This document shows positions 51,195 to 62,980 of a stretch of 64,000 nt of DNA, piece after piece. Origin of the DNA: Tetraselmis striata (taxonomy: Eukaryota > Chlorophyta > Chlorodendrophyceae > Chlorodendrales > Chlorodendraceae); the NCBI GenBank assembly GCA_006384855.1, contig VCJN01000126.1, positions 1 to 64,000 on the forward strand, given 5' to 3'. The translations under genes were made by a program, and so were the position numbers. Under the pieces are notes generated by a model that saw only the letters and a program-made list of their open reading frames with translations, was not told the origin of the DNA and ran no database searches. Within the stretch, counting starts at the first letter, position 1. Each line of letters begins with the position of its first letter.

Positions 51195-52766
51195 TCATGA
51201 AGGAGGCACTGGGAAGGCCACCGCTGCGGAGTCCCGTTGGACTTGGAAGTGGCGGAGGGGGGCGATGTGTCCAAAGAAGAACCACGCGCCAGGAGAAGGA
51301 AGAACGTTGGGGTCGATGTAGTCCAGAACGACATCGGAGTTAGTGGCCCAACCGCCTTGGTAGCGGATGTGGGACAGTGGTGCTCCGATGGCGTTCGCTG
51401 CAGAGGCTGCGCCCTTGCGTAGACTGTGTGAAGTCCAGGAAGTGCCAGCAGGAGGGGCAGCGTTGACTAGGTTGACCGCTGTAGACAACCAGTCTGACAT
51501 CGTAGCCGCAGTCCAAGGTTTTGACTGCTCAGCCACATTGACAGCCCAGAAGTTGGAGGCAGCCAAGCCAACAGTAACCAGGGGGACAGACTGGACGTTG
51601 TCGATGAAGTAGCGCAAGAGTCGTGCCACTCGAGGGTGCTCGGACACTGGAAGGAGAAGTACGCGCAGGTCGTCGGGTCCCCGACGGCCAGCTCGACCCT
51701 TCTCGCGGTAGATCCGCAAGGTGATGTTGTAGGTGTCGACATGCACATCTTGCGCTCGACAGGAGACGCCAGTAAGGCCTCTGGCAAAGAACAGGAAGTT
51801 GACAACCGAGGCCAAGAGGGCTCGGTAGTCGAGGTGGGACTCTGGGTAAGGAGCAGACACAATTAGCTCGGCCTTTGAGACGAAGCGGTAAGCTACATCC
51901 GCGGGCAGAGGGACACGCAAAGGGGCAGCGTCCAGTCGGCGCTGCCGCAACATTAACCCACGCCTTGCCGAAGTGAGGTGTAGGCTGTCCTTGGCGATCG
52001 GGACGAGGTTGTGCAGCTCGAAGAAGGTGTTGATGGCAGACAGGTAGGGCTGCAGCGACTTAGCTGCGATGTGCCCTCGTTCCCCGATCCAGGCAACGTA
52101 CCGAACAACAGTAGCAGTAGTCGCTTCCAGCGGGCTGATGTTCTCGGAGTCGTGGCAGAACTCAGCGAACTGAGACAGTCTGCCGGCGTAGCTCTTGAGG
52201 GTCTGCGCGCTGAGGGAGCTGGAGAGCAGGTCCAGCGTCCGCTGGCCCAGCTCGTCTGAGCCGAACGCGTCCTGCAGCCGAGATCGCAGTGACGCAGCCC
52301 ATGGAGCGATAGCTGCGGGCTCGTCGATTACGTAAGTGCGTCGTTTTACTGACAGAGTTCCACCGGTACGGCTACTGTTCGCAAAGTACTCGGCAGCAGC
52401 GGTTAGGTTCCCGGCGGTTGGCCGGTAGTTGCTGGACGGGTTTGCAGTAGCTCTAGTACGGGTTTGCGGGGCTAGGTTCAGGTAAGAGGGCCGCCCCGCG
52501 CGCCCTTCGCGCTCGTAGCGCCTGTCCCGTGCGTGCGTAACGTACACGCGCGAAACTTGGTCGTTGCGAACCGGTTGTAACACGTAGTGTAACAACCGAC
52601 GAACGCAGAGATGGGGTTCTAAGAAAGGCGGATGGTTGAGCCGCCGTGTGCAGGTGTGCGGATGGTTGAGCCGCACTCGGCTGTAGCTGCAAGAAGCGCC
52701 GCACCGAGGAAGGTCTAAATGAAGTCTGTAAGGTGGGGGGGTCAGGTCCTGACACAGGGCGCTCAT
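51195..52766 (-). CDS. Tyrosine recombinase of the RT-less YR element
   Basis: About 523 residues from the ATG at 52766 (the frame is open slightly further). The first 140 residues are low-complexity and basic. A core-binding domain follows (LSAQTLKSYAGRLSQFAEFC, VVRYVAWIGERG). The catalytic domain shows the first Arg in FFARGLTGVSCRAQDV, HSLRKGAASAANAIG with HxxR at about 447-450, YQGGW (W about 473) and the nucleophile Tyr in VVLDYIDPN (about 483). All four landmark positions are filled, unlike the 4816-6168 copy, where the box II His is Gln. It would integrate the element's circular DNA. The frame is uninterrupted. The stop lies about 55 bp from repeat B1. Distant from the first element's recombinase in sequence. 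Confidence 0.92.
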   Translation of the reverse strand: MSALCQDLTPPPYRLHLDLPRCGASCSYSRVRLNHPHTCTRRLNHPPFLEPHLCVRRLLHYVLQPVRNDQVSRVYVTHARDRRYEREGRAGRPSYLNLAPQTRTRATANPSSNYRPTAGNLTAAAEYFANSSRTGGTLSVKRRTYVIDEPAAIAPWAASLRSRLQDAFGSDELGQRTLDLLSSSLSAQTLKSYAGRLSQFAEFCHDSENISPLEATTATVVRYVAWIGERGHIAAKSLQPYLSAINTFFELHNLVPIAKDSLHLTSARRGLMLRQRRLDAAPLRVPLPADVAYRFVSKAELIVSAPYPESHLDYRALLASVVNFLFFARGLTGVSCRAQDVHVDTYNITLRIYREKGRAGRRGPDDLRVLLLPVSEHPRVARLLRYFIDNVQSVPLVTVGLAASNFWAVNVAEQSKPWTAATMSDWLSTAVNLVNAAPPAGTSWTSHSLRKGAASAANAIGAPLSHIRYQGGWATNSDVVLDYIDPNVLPSPGAWFFFGHIAPLRHFQVQRDSAAVAFPVPPS

Positions 52767-52860
52767 CCCGCCGTTGAGCTGCAAGGGTGCGTCTTGCGGC
52801 GGTCACCGAAAGGTGGCCTCGCAAGGCGCCTGCAGCTCCGACGAGCGGCGCCCCACGCCG

Positions 52861-53715
52861 TCACTCGTGCTCACCTTCGCGGCCGCGTCCACGTCCGCCG
52901 CCACGTCCTCGCCCACGCCCGCGACCTGCAGCTGCAGCCGCTACTCGAGAAGTAGCGGTCGCCTTGGCGCTGCTGGCAACGGTCGCCTCGAAGACACGAC
53001 GCTCGTAGTCCCTCATGAGGTCCCCAAAAATCGCAGAACCCAAATGCTCCGAAGCGGGCTGAAAATGTTGAGCCCGCAGCACATCCAGAACACCTTGGTC
53101 ACCGTGCACACGCTTGATCTCATTCAGCCTCCGCAGGTAGGCTAGACGAAAACGAAACGCCTTGTCGATGGCCTCGGCGTGATTCCGAGCTCTCGCGAGG
53201 TAGGGGGTGAAGTCCTGGTTGGTGGCGGGGACGTAAGGTAGCAGCTCGTCGAGCGCCACGAAAAGGGCGGCCATGTGGGCCCCGAAACACGACATCCACA
53301 AGTACTCCTCCTGGGCCGGTAGACGCCGGTCATCCTGCTTGAGGTACTCGTTCGTTAGGTCGGTGCTCAAAGGGAAAAGTCCAGGCACTCGGCTGACCGG
53401 TCGAACGGCCTCGTAACCAGACTCTGCTCTCTGCAGTAGCTCTGGCACCGCGAGGTAATCATCCTCGGCACTCACGGATTTTGCTCCGACACGGCCGCTC
53501 TGGGCTAGCTCTAGCAAGTCGGGGCGCTCTGCGGCTCCCCCGCTGCCTGTCGGCTGTCTCGCGAAGCGCTGCCCTGAGCCGGAGCCATGTGCCCCTTCTC
53601 CATCAACAACGCGATCACGAGCCGTCAATTGTGCCACAGCTGTAGCCAATGCACGCACATCTGCTTGCAACGACTTGAGCGTCGGCTCAACGACGGGTTC
53701 TTCTCCATCTGACAT
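52861..53715 (-). CDS. Gag-like ORF1 of the RT-less YR element
   Basis: About 284 residues from ATG 53715 (MSDGEEPVVEPTLKSLQADV). An N-terminal heptad-like helix (ALATAVAQLTARD) is followed by an ordered helical domain (VPELLQRAESGYEAVRPVSR, GLFPLSTDLTNEYLKQDDRR, FGAHMAALFVALDELLPYVP, ARNHAEAIDKAFRFRLAYLR). The C-terminus is an arginine/glycine tract (RGRGRGRGGGRGRGRE) likely to bind RNA; there is no CCHC knuckle. Helical core plus RGG tail is typical of Gag proteins in some DIRS-type elements. Position right after repeat A1 and before the recombinase supports ORF1 identity. Function is inferred from position and composition. Confidence 0.7.
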   Translation of the reverse strand: MSDGEEPVVEPTLKSLQADVRALATAVAQLTARDRVVDGEGAHGSGSGQRFARQPTGSGGAAERPDLLELAQSGRVGAKSVSAEDDYLAVPELLQRAESGYEAVRPVSRVPGLFPLSTDLTNEYLKQDDRRLPAQEEYLWMSCFGAHMAALFVALDELLPYVPATNQDFTPYLARARNHAEAIDKAFRFRLAYLRRLNEIKRVHGDQGVLDVLRAQHFQPASEHLGSAIFGDLMRDYERRVFEATVASSAKATATSRVAAAAAGRGRGRGRGGGRGRGREGEHE

Positions 53716-53828
53716 AGTAACGCACGGACGTACGGACGAGAATATCACACTCGGATGGCGAGCCGGGTGTGGTCTTGAACAACCTGGGGTGACCTTGCTC
53801 GCAACGGGTTACGAGACAGTTTTTACAT

Positions 53829-54015
53829 CGCTGCGTGGAACGCAGCGAAAACTGGAAGATGGCAGGCTCAGCTGTTCTGGCTGCTTTTATGTCTACTCGT
53901 GCTGCACCCAACAAGGGCGCAACAACAGTTACTAGTTCCCGTACCACTGCGCAGCACTTGTAGCTGAAAAGCGGTTAGGTCAAGGATGGAAACCCCATAA
54001 ACTAGTTTAGATCAT
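53829..54015 (-). repeat. Split direct repeat A1 of the RT-less element
   Basis: Identical, as far as I can see, to 50930-51116. It is the 5' end of the element on the minus strand, so the promoter should be here. Confidence 0.9.
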
Positions 54016-54520
54016 ACAGTATGATATATGATATGGCGGCCCCCAATCAGCCATCAGGCTTTTTTTTTCGCCCCCGGGACAGGACTGGCACCAGTGAAAC
54101 CCTTGCAGCGTCTCTACGACGGCCGTTTAGGCAGCAATCCAGTTACGGAAAGCCCTGGGTAGGCGACGCTCCATCAGGCTTGTATGCCAGCAGCGGCTCA
54201 GAAGCTCAGCAGAAACTCCGCCAGCCCGCACGCCAGCCCGGTCTTAGACACTGTTCCGAATCGCATTTAGTTAAGCCGTGGGCAACGCTGCAGCTACTCA
54301 GTACTATGGTTTCTTAGTCGGCTGTATCGATCAGCCCCCCCCCCCCCCCCCCCCCGCCCCCCCCCCCCCACCGCCACACATGCCTTCTACCAGCAGGTGC
54401 TAAGAGCTCTGTCGTAGTCGCGTGCAGGAGACGTGGCGCCCCTCAGCTCAACTCTTTCCCTCAGCCACCGCCGTCTCGCCTGCACGTCGAGCGCCCTGCC
54501 TGGGCGGTAGCATCGGCAGG
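54016..54520. other. Upstream region of the ChAPs gene with a dispersed repeat
   Basis: Bases 54062-54172 are the inverted copy of 26561-26673. A C-tract of about 35 bases with one G lies at 54335-54369, 150 bp before the ATG. The promoter should be in this stretch, so the RT-less element sits only 0.5 kb upstream of the start codon. Confidence 0.55.
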
Positions 54521-57500
54521 ATGTCTTGGGCGCTGCGCGCAACTGCGGAGGCGGTGGAGCAGACCGAGGGCGAGGCTTTGGGCGCGCGCAACAAGAGCCT
54601 CGCGGTGCTGGGGCACGCGCCCGGGGTGGGCCCGCCTGACTTGCTGTGGCTGCGCAAGACCGCACCTGGCGCGCCGCCTGCGGGCTTCTACCACTGGCTG
54701 CTGGGCCAGGAGGTGTCGTCCGCGGCGAGCGTGGCGGCCTACTTTGCGGAGCTCTGTGAGGCGGTGGAGAAGCCCGGGCTGCTGGCGGGGCTGTGGGGGG
54801 GCTACTCTCAGGCGCGCCCCCTCTCCCCGCCCCCCCTCGCCCCCTTCCCCCGTCGAGGCGCCGCCCTACCTCCGCCCTGGGGTAGGAAGGGGCCACCCCC
54901 GGAGTACAGCAAATGGAGTGATGGGAGGATACCACAGGCAGGGATGGGCATGTAGCGGTTGATGGCCCACCACACTGGCATTGCGGGTGTCGGAATAGCA
55001 TAGACACTATCTGTCAACTGGGTGACACATGCCTGCCGCCAAACAGGCGGCGTGCACTGGCAAGGCATTGGATGTGCTGGGCACTCGCGACTCCTAGTGT
55101 TACGGGAACTGTCAGCGGCCACATCGTAGGGCATCGGTCTGGCAACTGCCTCTAGTCCGGAGTCCCCCTGGTTGCTCGCTACAGAGCTCGCGCTGAGGTC
55201 CCCAACCCCACACTGCCCAATCCTCCAGACTTACAAAGTGGTTGCGGGCGAGTACCGCTGCTATGATGCATTCTCCAAGGTGGACCTCTGCTGCACGCTG
55301 GCCGTGCCTGGCGGCGTAAGCGCATTGGCGATCGACGCCAGTGGTGCCGTGTAAGCAAACCCCGCTGCCCCTCCTCTGCCCCCTGTGAGGCGAGGCGTGC
55401 GCGCACCAGAGCCCACCCTCCCCCCTGTTTCCACCTCCACCCCCTCCCTTAACACCACACCTGCTTTACAGCGTGCACAATTTGTAGCGCTGCGCCAAAG
55501 CACCTGCCTGTGCTGCTCTGAGGGTGAAGTTCTGCCCCTGCCTTTCCCCGCCCGCCCCATGCTGCCAGGCTGCCAGCCACCCAGCAGGTGTGGGTGGGCG
55601 CATGGGTGTCTGCGTTCCTGCGCTCCGAGCTGGTAGACCTGCAGACGCTGGCTGCGCTGGGCAGCTTCAAGCGGATGGACGCGGTGCCCTCGCTGGGCGT
55701 AGAGGAGCAGCTGCTGGAGTGCGTGGAGGCCATCTACCGCAATGGTGCGCCTGGAGCCCCCCCCCCCCCCCCCTCCCCCCCTAATCCCCCCTCTCAGGGA
55801 GCAGAAACAACCGCGCATTGCATAGAGTGCGGCAATTGCCGGCTGCAACTGAAAACAGGGGCGGTGCGCCTGCAGACGAGATGCGCGCGCAGATCGACCA
55901 GCTGCACAGCGACCCCGGGCGCGGGGTGCACGCGGAGGACTGGGACGTGCTCAGCGCGGCGGTGTACCACCACTTCCGGCGGCGGCAGCGGCTTGAGCAG
56001 GTGGGGTGCCGCGCGCTGCTTGCTGCCCCACCAAGCTGGCTGGCTGGCTGCCCGGGGGGAAGAGCTGCCTGGCGCTGCCATGCGCTGCCGGCAGCTGCGC
56101 GGACGCACTGCGGTTACGGTTTCCTGAGCGGGTGCCGCGCATGCTCAGGCGTGCGACTTCTTCTCCAGCCTTGTGGAGTGGCACACCGAGGCGGCCATGT
56201 ACGCTGCGCTCGCGGAGCACGAGCTGGACCTCTTCAGCGAAGCCATCCGGACCCTGGAGGTGAGATATCCGCGCACGATATTACGCGCACACCCACATCG
56301 CCGACATGACCACCGCCCACATCGGCTGGCTGCCAGGCCGATTGGCATGGGAGGCATTGCATCCTCCATTGGGGAGGGGGGGGGGCATGAGGCATGTCCA
56401 GTAGCGGGAGTGTCCATCCCTTCTGCGGCGGGCCAGCGGTGCTGTCCTAAGCTGTGAAGCAAGGGTGCCACATAGCCGCCTGGATAGCCACGCCCGCCGA
56501 CACACGCATACGCACACCCCTTGCCCGCCATCCTCTAACGGCAGCGCCGGCCCCTCTGGCCCCTCTGGTGTGCGCTGGCTGCAGGGCGCGGTGCAGCAGT
56601 GTCCCGAAAGCGTGGCACTGAAGGTGGCGCTGGGCCAGCGGCTGCTCGAGGTGCTCCACCCTCGCCCTCCACCGCGCCCTCATCGCCGACGGCCCACCCC
56701 TGACCACACCCAACCACACTCAGCCAGCTAGGCCCACCGACCCCGCAACCTGCCTGCTCATGGCGGGGCTTGCAGGGAGGAAAGTACGCCCGTGCGCTGG
56801 AGCTGGCGCGAGCGGCGCTCAAGGTGCGCCAGGCCGTGCCCTGCGGCATGTGCGTTGACATCTGCGGTTTAAGACTTGTGCTGCTGTTCCGAGGAGACGA
56901 TGGTCAAATTGGGTAGGCTAAACCTGCGATGGCACGTGGATGGCGCCTGTGGAGGATTGCACGGGCCTAGGGCGCGATCTGGACACCCAGGGTTCCGGCC
57001 CTGGTCAGGGGGTACTTTATTCTTTTCGTGGCATTATCGCTTACTAGTCATCCAAGTAGAGGTCACAGTTGTACTTTACTTGTCACCAAAGTTCAACCTG
57101 GTCAAAGCTGGTGACAAGAGTCCACTGAATGCCTCAATAAATAATGCTCAATCACGCATTCCATGGTTTTTTTCTTTTTTTCTCAAAAGTAGGGAAGTTG
57201 TTAAGAAAGCCTACCAATGAAACGACTGCTAAACGGAAAAATACGAACGAATAACGAATAAACAGAAGTGCATAGTGGACTGGTACATTAACCCTAAAAC
57301 ACGAATGGGTGCAGAGTACGTGGGAGCAGCTAAACACACTATACTCTTTGATAATCATTTATATTCACCACCCGCCCTGTGAGAAAGGAATCCGGGGGAC
57401 TTTTGATCTCAGCTTCGGCCTAAGGTGCAAGCGGGTCATTTGCCTCCCAAAGTTAGGATTAATTAAATATTTCCCAAGGTAGTAGCACCAGCCATCTCTT

Positions 57501-58763
57501 CCATCGCATGCCCATTACTCTATTTGTACGATTGCATACAGTAGTTTCCCAATGCGATATGCCGGCCGGGCATGCGTACGGCTCTTCTGGTCATCATCGT
57601 TCTTGCCATCGTCAACATCATGAGCGCGTCCCCTCTTCCTCCTTCTAGTACCAGAGCTCAGTGCCGTGGCGTGCTTGTCCAAGGTGTGTGTGTTTGGGGT
57701 GTGGGGGGGGGGGGGGCTGACGCCTCTCTGCGTATGCTCTCCCGCAGCTGGACGAGTCGGCGCGATGCGCATGGCTGCTACTCGCCAACACGTACACCGC
57801 CGGCAATGCCTACACGCTCTCCCTCGTGGCAGTCAACCTCACCCCCACGCCCCCACCCTTCCCAGACAGCAAGGTTCCCCCCACCCCCCACCCTTCCGTG
57901 ACAAGAAGGTGCCGTGCCGCATGTCGCACCCACATGAGCTGAGCTGGGTCGCCCCACATGCAGGATATCCTCGGCGTGCTGCCGCCCCCAGCGTACGACG
58001 TCACCGTGCCCCGGGAGAAGCAGTACGACCCACACGTGAGCCGCGCTTGCATGGGCGTGTTAGCTCCCTCGTCTGGGGCCCAGCAGCCGCGGAAGGCTGC
58101 AGCCGATGAGGCGCATTCATGGCCTGGGGCTGACGGTGCCGGTGTGGCGCCCCCCGCAGCTCGAGGAGTTAATGGTGGTGCAGGAGGAGGCCGCGGCCGA
58201 TGGCAATGATGACCTGATGGACCTCCCGGGCGCCGTCATGCTGCCAGAGGACCCCCATCTGGTATGCTGCTTGCGCAGGGCCCCCAAAGGAGGGGCAAGG
58301 TGTAGGTATGTGTGCGTTGGGGGAACCCGGCGAGAGGGGTGGGGGTGGGGGGGGGGGGGGGGGGTCCTCTTACCCTGCGCGCGGCTGTGCCTCTGTGCTG
58401 GCCGCAGGGCTCTGGCCTGCATCTCGACATCTCCCAGCACCGCGCCGCCTCCGCCGTGTACGCTGCGGTGTACAGCGTGCTGGTGGACGTCGTGGACGCG
58501 GTACGCACTGGCTGACCACGCCCAGCGAATCCCGTAAGAGGCGGCGCTCTTGCGGACTGCACGCGGAGGCGCTGACGGCAGCGCGGCTGCGCGTGCTCGC
58601 AGGTGGGATGGGACGCGTTTCTGGAGGAGCGCAGGCAGGCGTTTCTCATGGGCAACCAGTTCGGCTCTTCGGGTGCGCGTTGGCCTGCCAACGGGGCACA
58701 GCGCCACTGCTTAACCGGAGGTGTTTTTCATGTCTGTCTTTGTTGAAAGGGGGAGAAGGGGGT

Positions 58764-58795
<32 letters not shown>

Positions 58796-60833
58796 AGGCC
58801 CGGTCTCAACATGGATGGGCGCTGGTGATCTGTCGTGTTGCAGAGGACTCCAGCCAGGAGGAGGGCACAGCAGGCGAGGAGAACAGCGGTGAGGACGAGG
58901 ACGAGGGTCAAGACGAGGACGAGGGCGAGGACGGCCAGGGGCGCGGGCATGGAGAGGCCACTGTCGACACCACAGGGCAGCGGACTCCGGTGCCCGCTGC
59001 GCTTCGACCCGCGGCAGCGCCGCCGCCCAGCGGCTCCCCGGGCCTCAGGTGACTCGCGGCGCTGAGTGCCCATCGGTCTCACCGTGTTAGCGACAGATGG
59101 GCGCCTCTCGGTGTGCCTCGATGCGGAGAGAAAAAACCTGAGGGAGACGTTATACTACCTTCAAATGACATGTTATAGCTTGTGTTCCTACTTACAGTGG
59201 CTGTTAGAGGAGTAAAAACGACGTGTTGCTGCCGTACATAAAGACTAGATGGACAGGGAATGTCAGGGGCGCCACCCGGTTTCCATTGAGGTTACCTAGT
59301 TGTCGCCTCTCACGTGGTGATGGACCCAGCAGAAAGGCAAACTCGCTCGCATGTGGAGAGGTCGAATGCGACCAGGGCCTGCTTCACCCAGGTGGTTGGC
59401 AGGGGCAGGCATATCCGTCCATGAATGCGCCAGCTTTTACGTCAATCGCGGGAAGGTGTGGTGTTGTTATAGCGCCCGAGCTCCGACGTCTCCAGGTGCC
59501 AACACAGGACCCGCAATGTGAAAGCCCCTGATCGTATAGAGCCTGTACATAGGAAACTAGGGGGGGGGGGGGGGGGGGGGTCTTTGTTTAATTCGACGCT
59601 ATATACCCTTTTACTTAAAAGGGGCACGAGTACGATTAGTAATAGATCCATTGCCACATTACGGATGCAGAGTCGATATGAACGATATCATGCGAAGACT
59701 GCCACGGGTTGATTTGTGAATACTTTACGAGTACACGGATGAGGCTGCATATCTCCGTGCGATCGGACGTCAATAGTCATACCACAAGACATTTCTAGAT
59801 CACATGACAGGTCAGAGCTCCACTTGAAGCTGAAATACAGAGCCCGCGATCTACACTTCTAGGTACAGGCGGTGCATATCCGCCATGATGTTGTCTATGA
59901 CCACTGGCAGACGGGGCGCTTTCTTATTCGGAAAGTTCCGACTTGGCATCACGCAGGCGACGTTATATCGCAGACTTCGCTAGCAAAGGACAATCCGCTG
60001 AGGGCTGATGCGGTGCTCACATGATTCCGCCGGCCCGAGCATCTGTTTGTGCGGCTGCTGGCGCACCTCCAAGGACACATGTATGAGGCCGTGCTTGCCT
60101 TTCGCCAACCCAGAACAGGAAAACACGCATTCGGTGATATCTTGACGTTAGTAGGGCGCTGCTAGGCACTCCGAGAAGTCTCATGTCCCGGGTATTTATT
60201 GGGCGCTTCCTGCATCCCTGCGTACAAACTGTCGCTCTGGTGGATGTCGCGGTGGGCTCAGCCGACTACCCAATGTGTGCTGCATCCCAGCTGCATAGCG
60301 TGCAGCCATGGCGCCCCCCCCCACCCCTCCCCCCTCTGGACGTCATTGCATCTCGCGTCTGGCGGCGCCCGAAGGGTGGAGCCCCTTCCCTGCTCTGCAT
60401 GGGCCTTCTGTTGTCAGCTTCACCCCCCCCCCCCCCCCCCCCCCCCCCGGTTGCACCCGCCTACGGGTTCATTGCAGGGCGCCGCCGATTGCTGATGCGT
60501 CAGCCATCTCCCCGCTGCGGCCGGCGCCGCGCTCCAAGAAGGTGAGCCCCAGAAAGCCGGCAATGCCGGAGTACCTGGCGGGGTTGGCGCGTAGCGCTGC
60601 TGACATGTGACCGGCATGCCGCGCAGCCAACGGGCGTGAATCCGATGCTTTGGTCTACGGTGTATGGCGACTCGGCGGCGGAGGGCGCCGCCGGGCTGCA
60701 GGAGCTGGCGCCATCTGATGCCGAGCCCCCGCAGCGGTGCAATCTTCACCCCCCACCCCTGCAGAGCACATGCGCACCAAGTGTGTGTGTGTGTGTGTGT
60801 GTGTGTCTGCGCGTGTATGTGTGCGTGTGTGTG

Positions 60834-60882
<49 letters not shown>

Positions 60883-62980
60883 GGTGTGTGTGTGTGTGTG
60901 CCGATATGCTCTTTGAGTTGCCTCTCTGCTGACGCTCCCGCTGCCACCCCTCCGCCGCATGAGCCGCATGAGCTGACTGTGCATAAGTCCCCCTCATGGC
61001 CATGCTCATGTACGTGTCTGAGTGGCGCGCCGTCGCTCCTTTATTGTAGGGTCCGGGCACCGCCAAGGCCCAGATCCGCCTTGAGCGTGTCCTCCAGTGC
61101 CGTCTCATCGAGCGAGTCTTCCGACGTCGACAGCGACGACGATAGCTCGGGGTCCTACTCCCAGGATGAGGAGGAGGTACCCCCTCCCCCTCCCCCTCTC
61201 CCCCCTGCCGAATGGCACATGCGTAAGAGAACAGAGGCTCCTGTCGCGCCACAGGCAGCCCCCTCCGTCCTCCGAATTCCAGTCTCCGTGCAACTGAGCC
61301 CTGCCGCCATGCCACGCGCGGATACGGTCCCTCAATACGCAGGACAAGCGGAGCTTGGCGCTGCAGGCGGACCGCACCTGGATGATCAATGGCGACCTGG
61401 AGAAGCTCCTCTCGCACCAGCGTCACTGTGTCCCGTGGGCCCCCGCCTGCGTACCTCCTCCCGCAAGCATCCCGCTGTTTTTCACGCGCTGACGAGACAG
61501 CGAGCCGACAACCACGTACTGGGGCGCGGTCGCTGGACTGCGCGTGTGGGTAGCGCAGACACATTTTCCGTTCGCGCATCAGGATTGCTTTCAAACAAAC
61601 AAATAGTGGGAGGACTAAATGAGGAAAATGTCAGAACACGCCACAAAAAAACACAATTGACATTTCGACGCGATGTAGCTTCACAGTTGATTGTTTTGGG
61701 AACCCGCGAGCCCAATGGAAATGGTACGGCTACGTTGGGAATGTCCTCATACCTGCGGTGACTGCTGTCCTGCAGGTGGGTGGATGAGCTCATCACGGCG
61801 GTGTACAAAGATCTCGCCGAGTATACGAGCTGGATGCTGCTTGATCGGCGCCTGAGGTGAGCGCGGGCGGCCGCGGATCGGGCCGCAGTCTTGACCACCG
61901 CCCCTCAGCTGGCTCCGTCTGACATCACAACGGCTGGTGACCAGGCGAGCGGGTCGGCCGGGCCAAGCTGGCGACGCCCTGGGACAAGGAGCAGAGGGGG
62001 AGGAGTGGCGCAGCTCTGGCAGCGAGGACGATGATGACGTCACCGACATCGCTGTGCCCGTCCTTTTACCAGTTTGTGCAGCCCGGCAGGATGCCGCCCC
62101 GTCACCCCTGAGCCGGCAGGACAGCCGGATGATTGGCTTGGTGTACATCCGTCATCGTCACAAGCGGCATGTGACACCGTTTCTCTTTGGTGCAGGTGGA
62201 CTGGATGCGGCGTGGCCTAATGTGCGTCCGGCTGAAGAAGCTACACGACGCCGAGCGAGCCATGCGCGTCGCCGTGCACCACGGCTTCAACATGACGTGC
62301 TGCCAGATTTTGTTCCAAATATACGGCGCACAAGGCATGGTATCCGAGGCACTGAGCACCGCGCTGGAGGTACGTATGTGGTCGACGCGCAGTATGGTGC
62401 CACCGACCTGATAGTCATTGCGTTCTGCTTATTTGGCCCCATCCGCGAGCCTGCCGTTTTTTGTCACATGGGTCGAAATAGCTCCACCCTTCAAAGCTCC
62501 GTTTGGGAGAGACGAGGGCAGGAAGGCATGGTCTCCGAGATGCTGAACGGTAAGAGGGGGACGGTCATTCCGGGGACAATTAGGCTGTGAGAGGCTTTGT
62601 GGGTTGTTTTCGAGCAGATGCTGCAGTTCCACCACAAACGGATTCAAGCACTCGGGAGCCAGTCCCGACAGCAGCCCTCCCCTACAGCTGTTTGGATGGT
62701 ATCCAGCCTGGTGCGCCCCCCCCCCCCCCCCCCCCCCCCCCCCACTCCCCGGCTGACTGAGAGTGCCCTTGCTTGATGTCAAGGTGCCTGACAGATGTCA
62801 CCACATAAACGACCAGGGTTGATCATATCTGCAACTGTGCCCTGGCAGGTCATGGTTAGCGGACTTCAGGTCGTGAGGGATGTATTCGGCAGTAGAGCTG
62901 GGCCCGCCCCCGCGGAGACTCTGATGAACTCCTTGTTTCACGCGGCTGTCGAGTGGCAAACAGATGGATTTGATTCCTAA
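54521..62980 (+). CDS. ChAPs-family (exomer-type) TPR protein, about 22 exons
   Basis: In yeast, ChAPs (Bch1, Bud7, Chs6, Bch2) form exomer with Chs5 and carry cargo from the trans-Golgi. Exons: 54521-54754 (or to 54811), 55229-55348, 55588-55744, 55876-56000, 56149-56259, 56585-56650, 56776-56823, 57748-57873, 57964-58035, 58160-58261, 58408-58500, 58603-58672, 58844-59048, 60478-60541, 60627-60736, 61050-61176, 61343-61434, 61776-61856, 61909-about 62059, 62196-62369, 62618-62710, 62849-62980. Phases agree throughout, about 850 residues. Family marks: GPPDLLWLRKT, YDAFSKVDLCCTLAVPGGV, TPR-like ESARCAWLLLANTY, VGWDAFLEERRQAFLMGN, RSKKPTGVNPMLWSTVYG, WVDELITAVYKDLAEYTSWM and the C-terminal AVEWQTDGFDS. 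Acidic inserts (EDEDEGQDEDEGED; SDVDSDDDSSG) are extra. Ends of exons 1 and 19 are uncertain. Confidence 0.82.
58762..58790. repeat. Poly-G run in ChAPs intron 12
   Basis: About 28 consecutive G in intron 58673-58843. Other runs in this gene's introns are poly-G at 58346-58362 and 59561-59580 and poly-C at 55758-55772, 60423-60448 and 62715-62743. Confidence 0.9.
60781..60900. repeat. (TG)n microsatellite in ChAPs intron 15
   Basis: About 120 bp of TG with a few CTGCGCG and TATG interruptions, 44 bp after the donor of intron 60737-61049. Confidence 0.95.

Larger units (their letters stand above)
50811..54015 (-). mobile_element. PAT-like YR retroelement with Gag and recombinase but no RT
   Basis: Read on the minus strand the order is A1 (54015-53829), Gag-like ORF, tyrosine recombinase, B1 (51141-51116), A2 (51116-50930), B2 (50836-50811). 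A1 and A2 are 187 bp and look identical; B1 and B2 are 26 bp (plus-strand TTTCAAAGTTGAGTCTGG then TTTTGCCA) and identical. That is the same split-repeat layout as the element at 1151-7003, in an unrelated family. Only 95 bp separate the Gag stop from the recombinase ATG, so there is no room for RT. Identical repeats argue that it moved recently, probably with RT supplied in trans. Confidence 0.85.

Noticed and set aside
52453..53145. Plus-strand ORFs opposite the RT-less element
   Set aside because: They mirror the recombinase and RGG-rich Gag frames, which have clear domain evidence on the minus strand.
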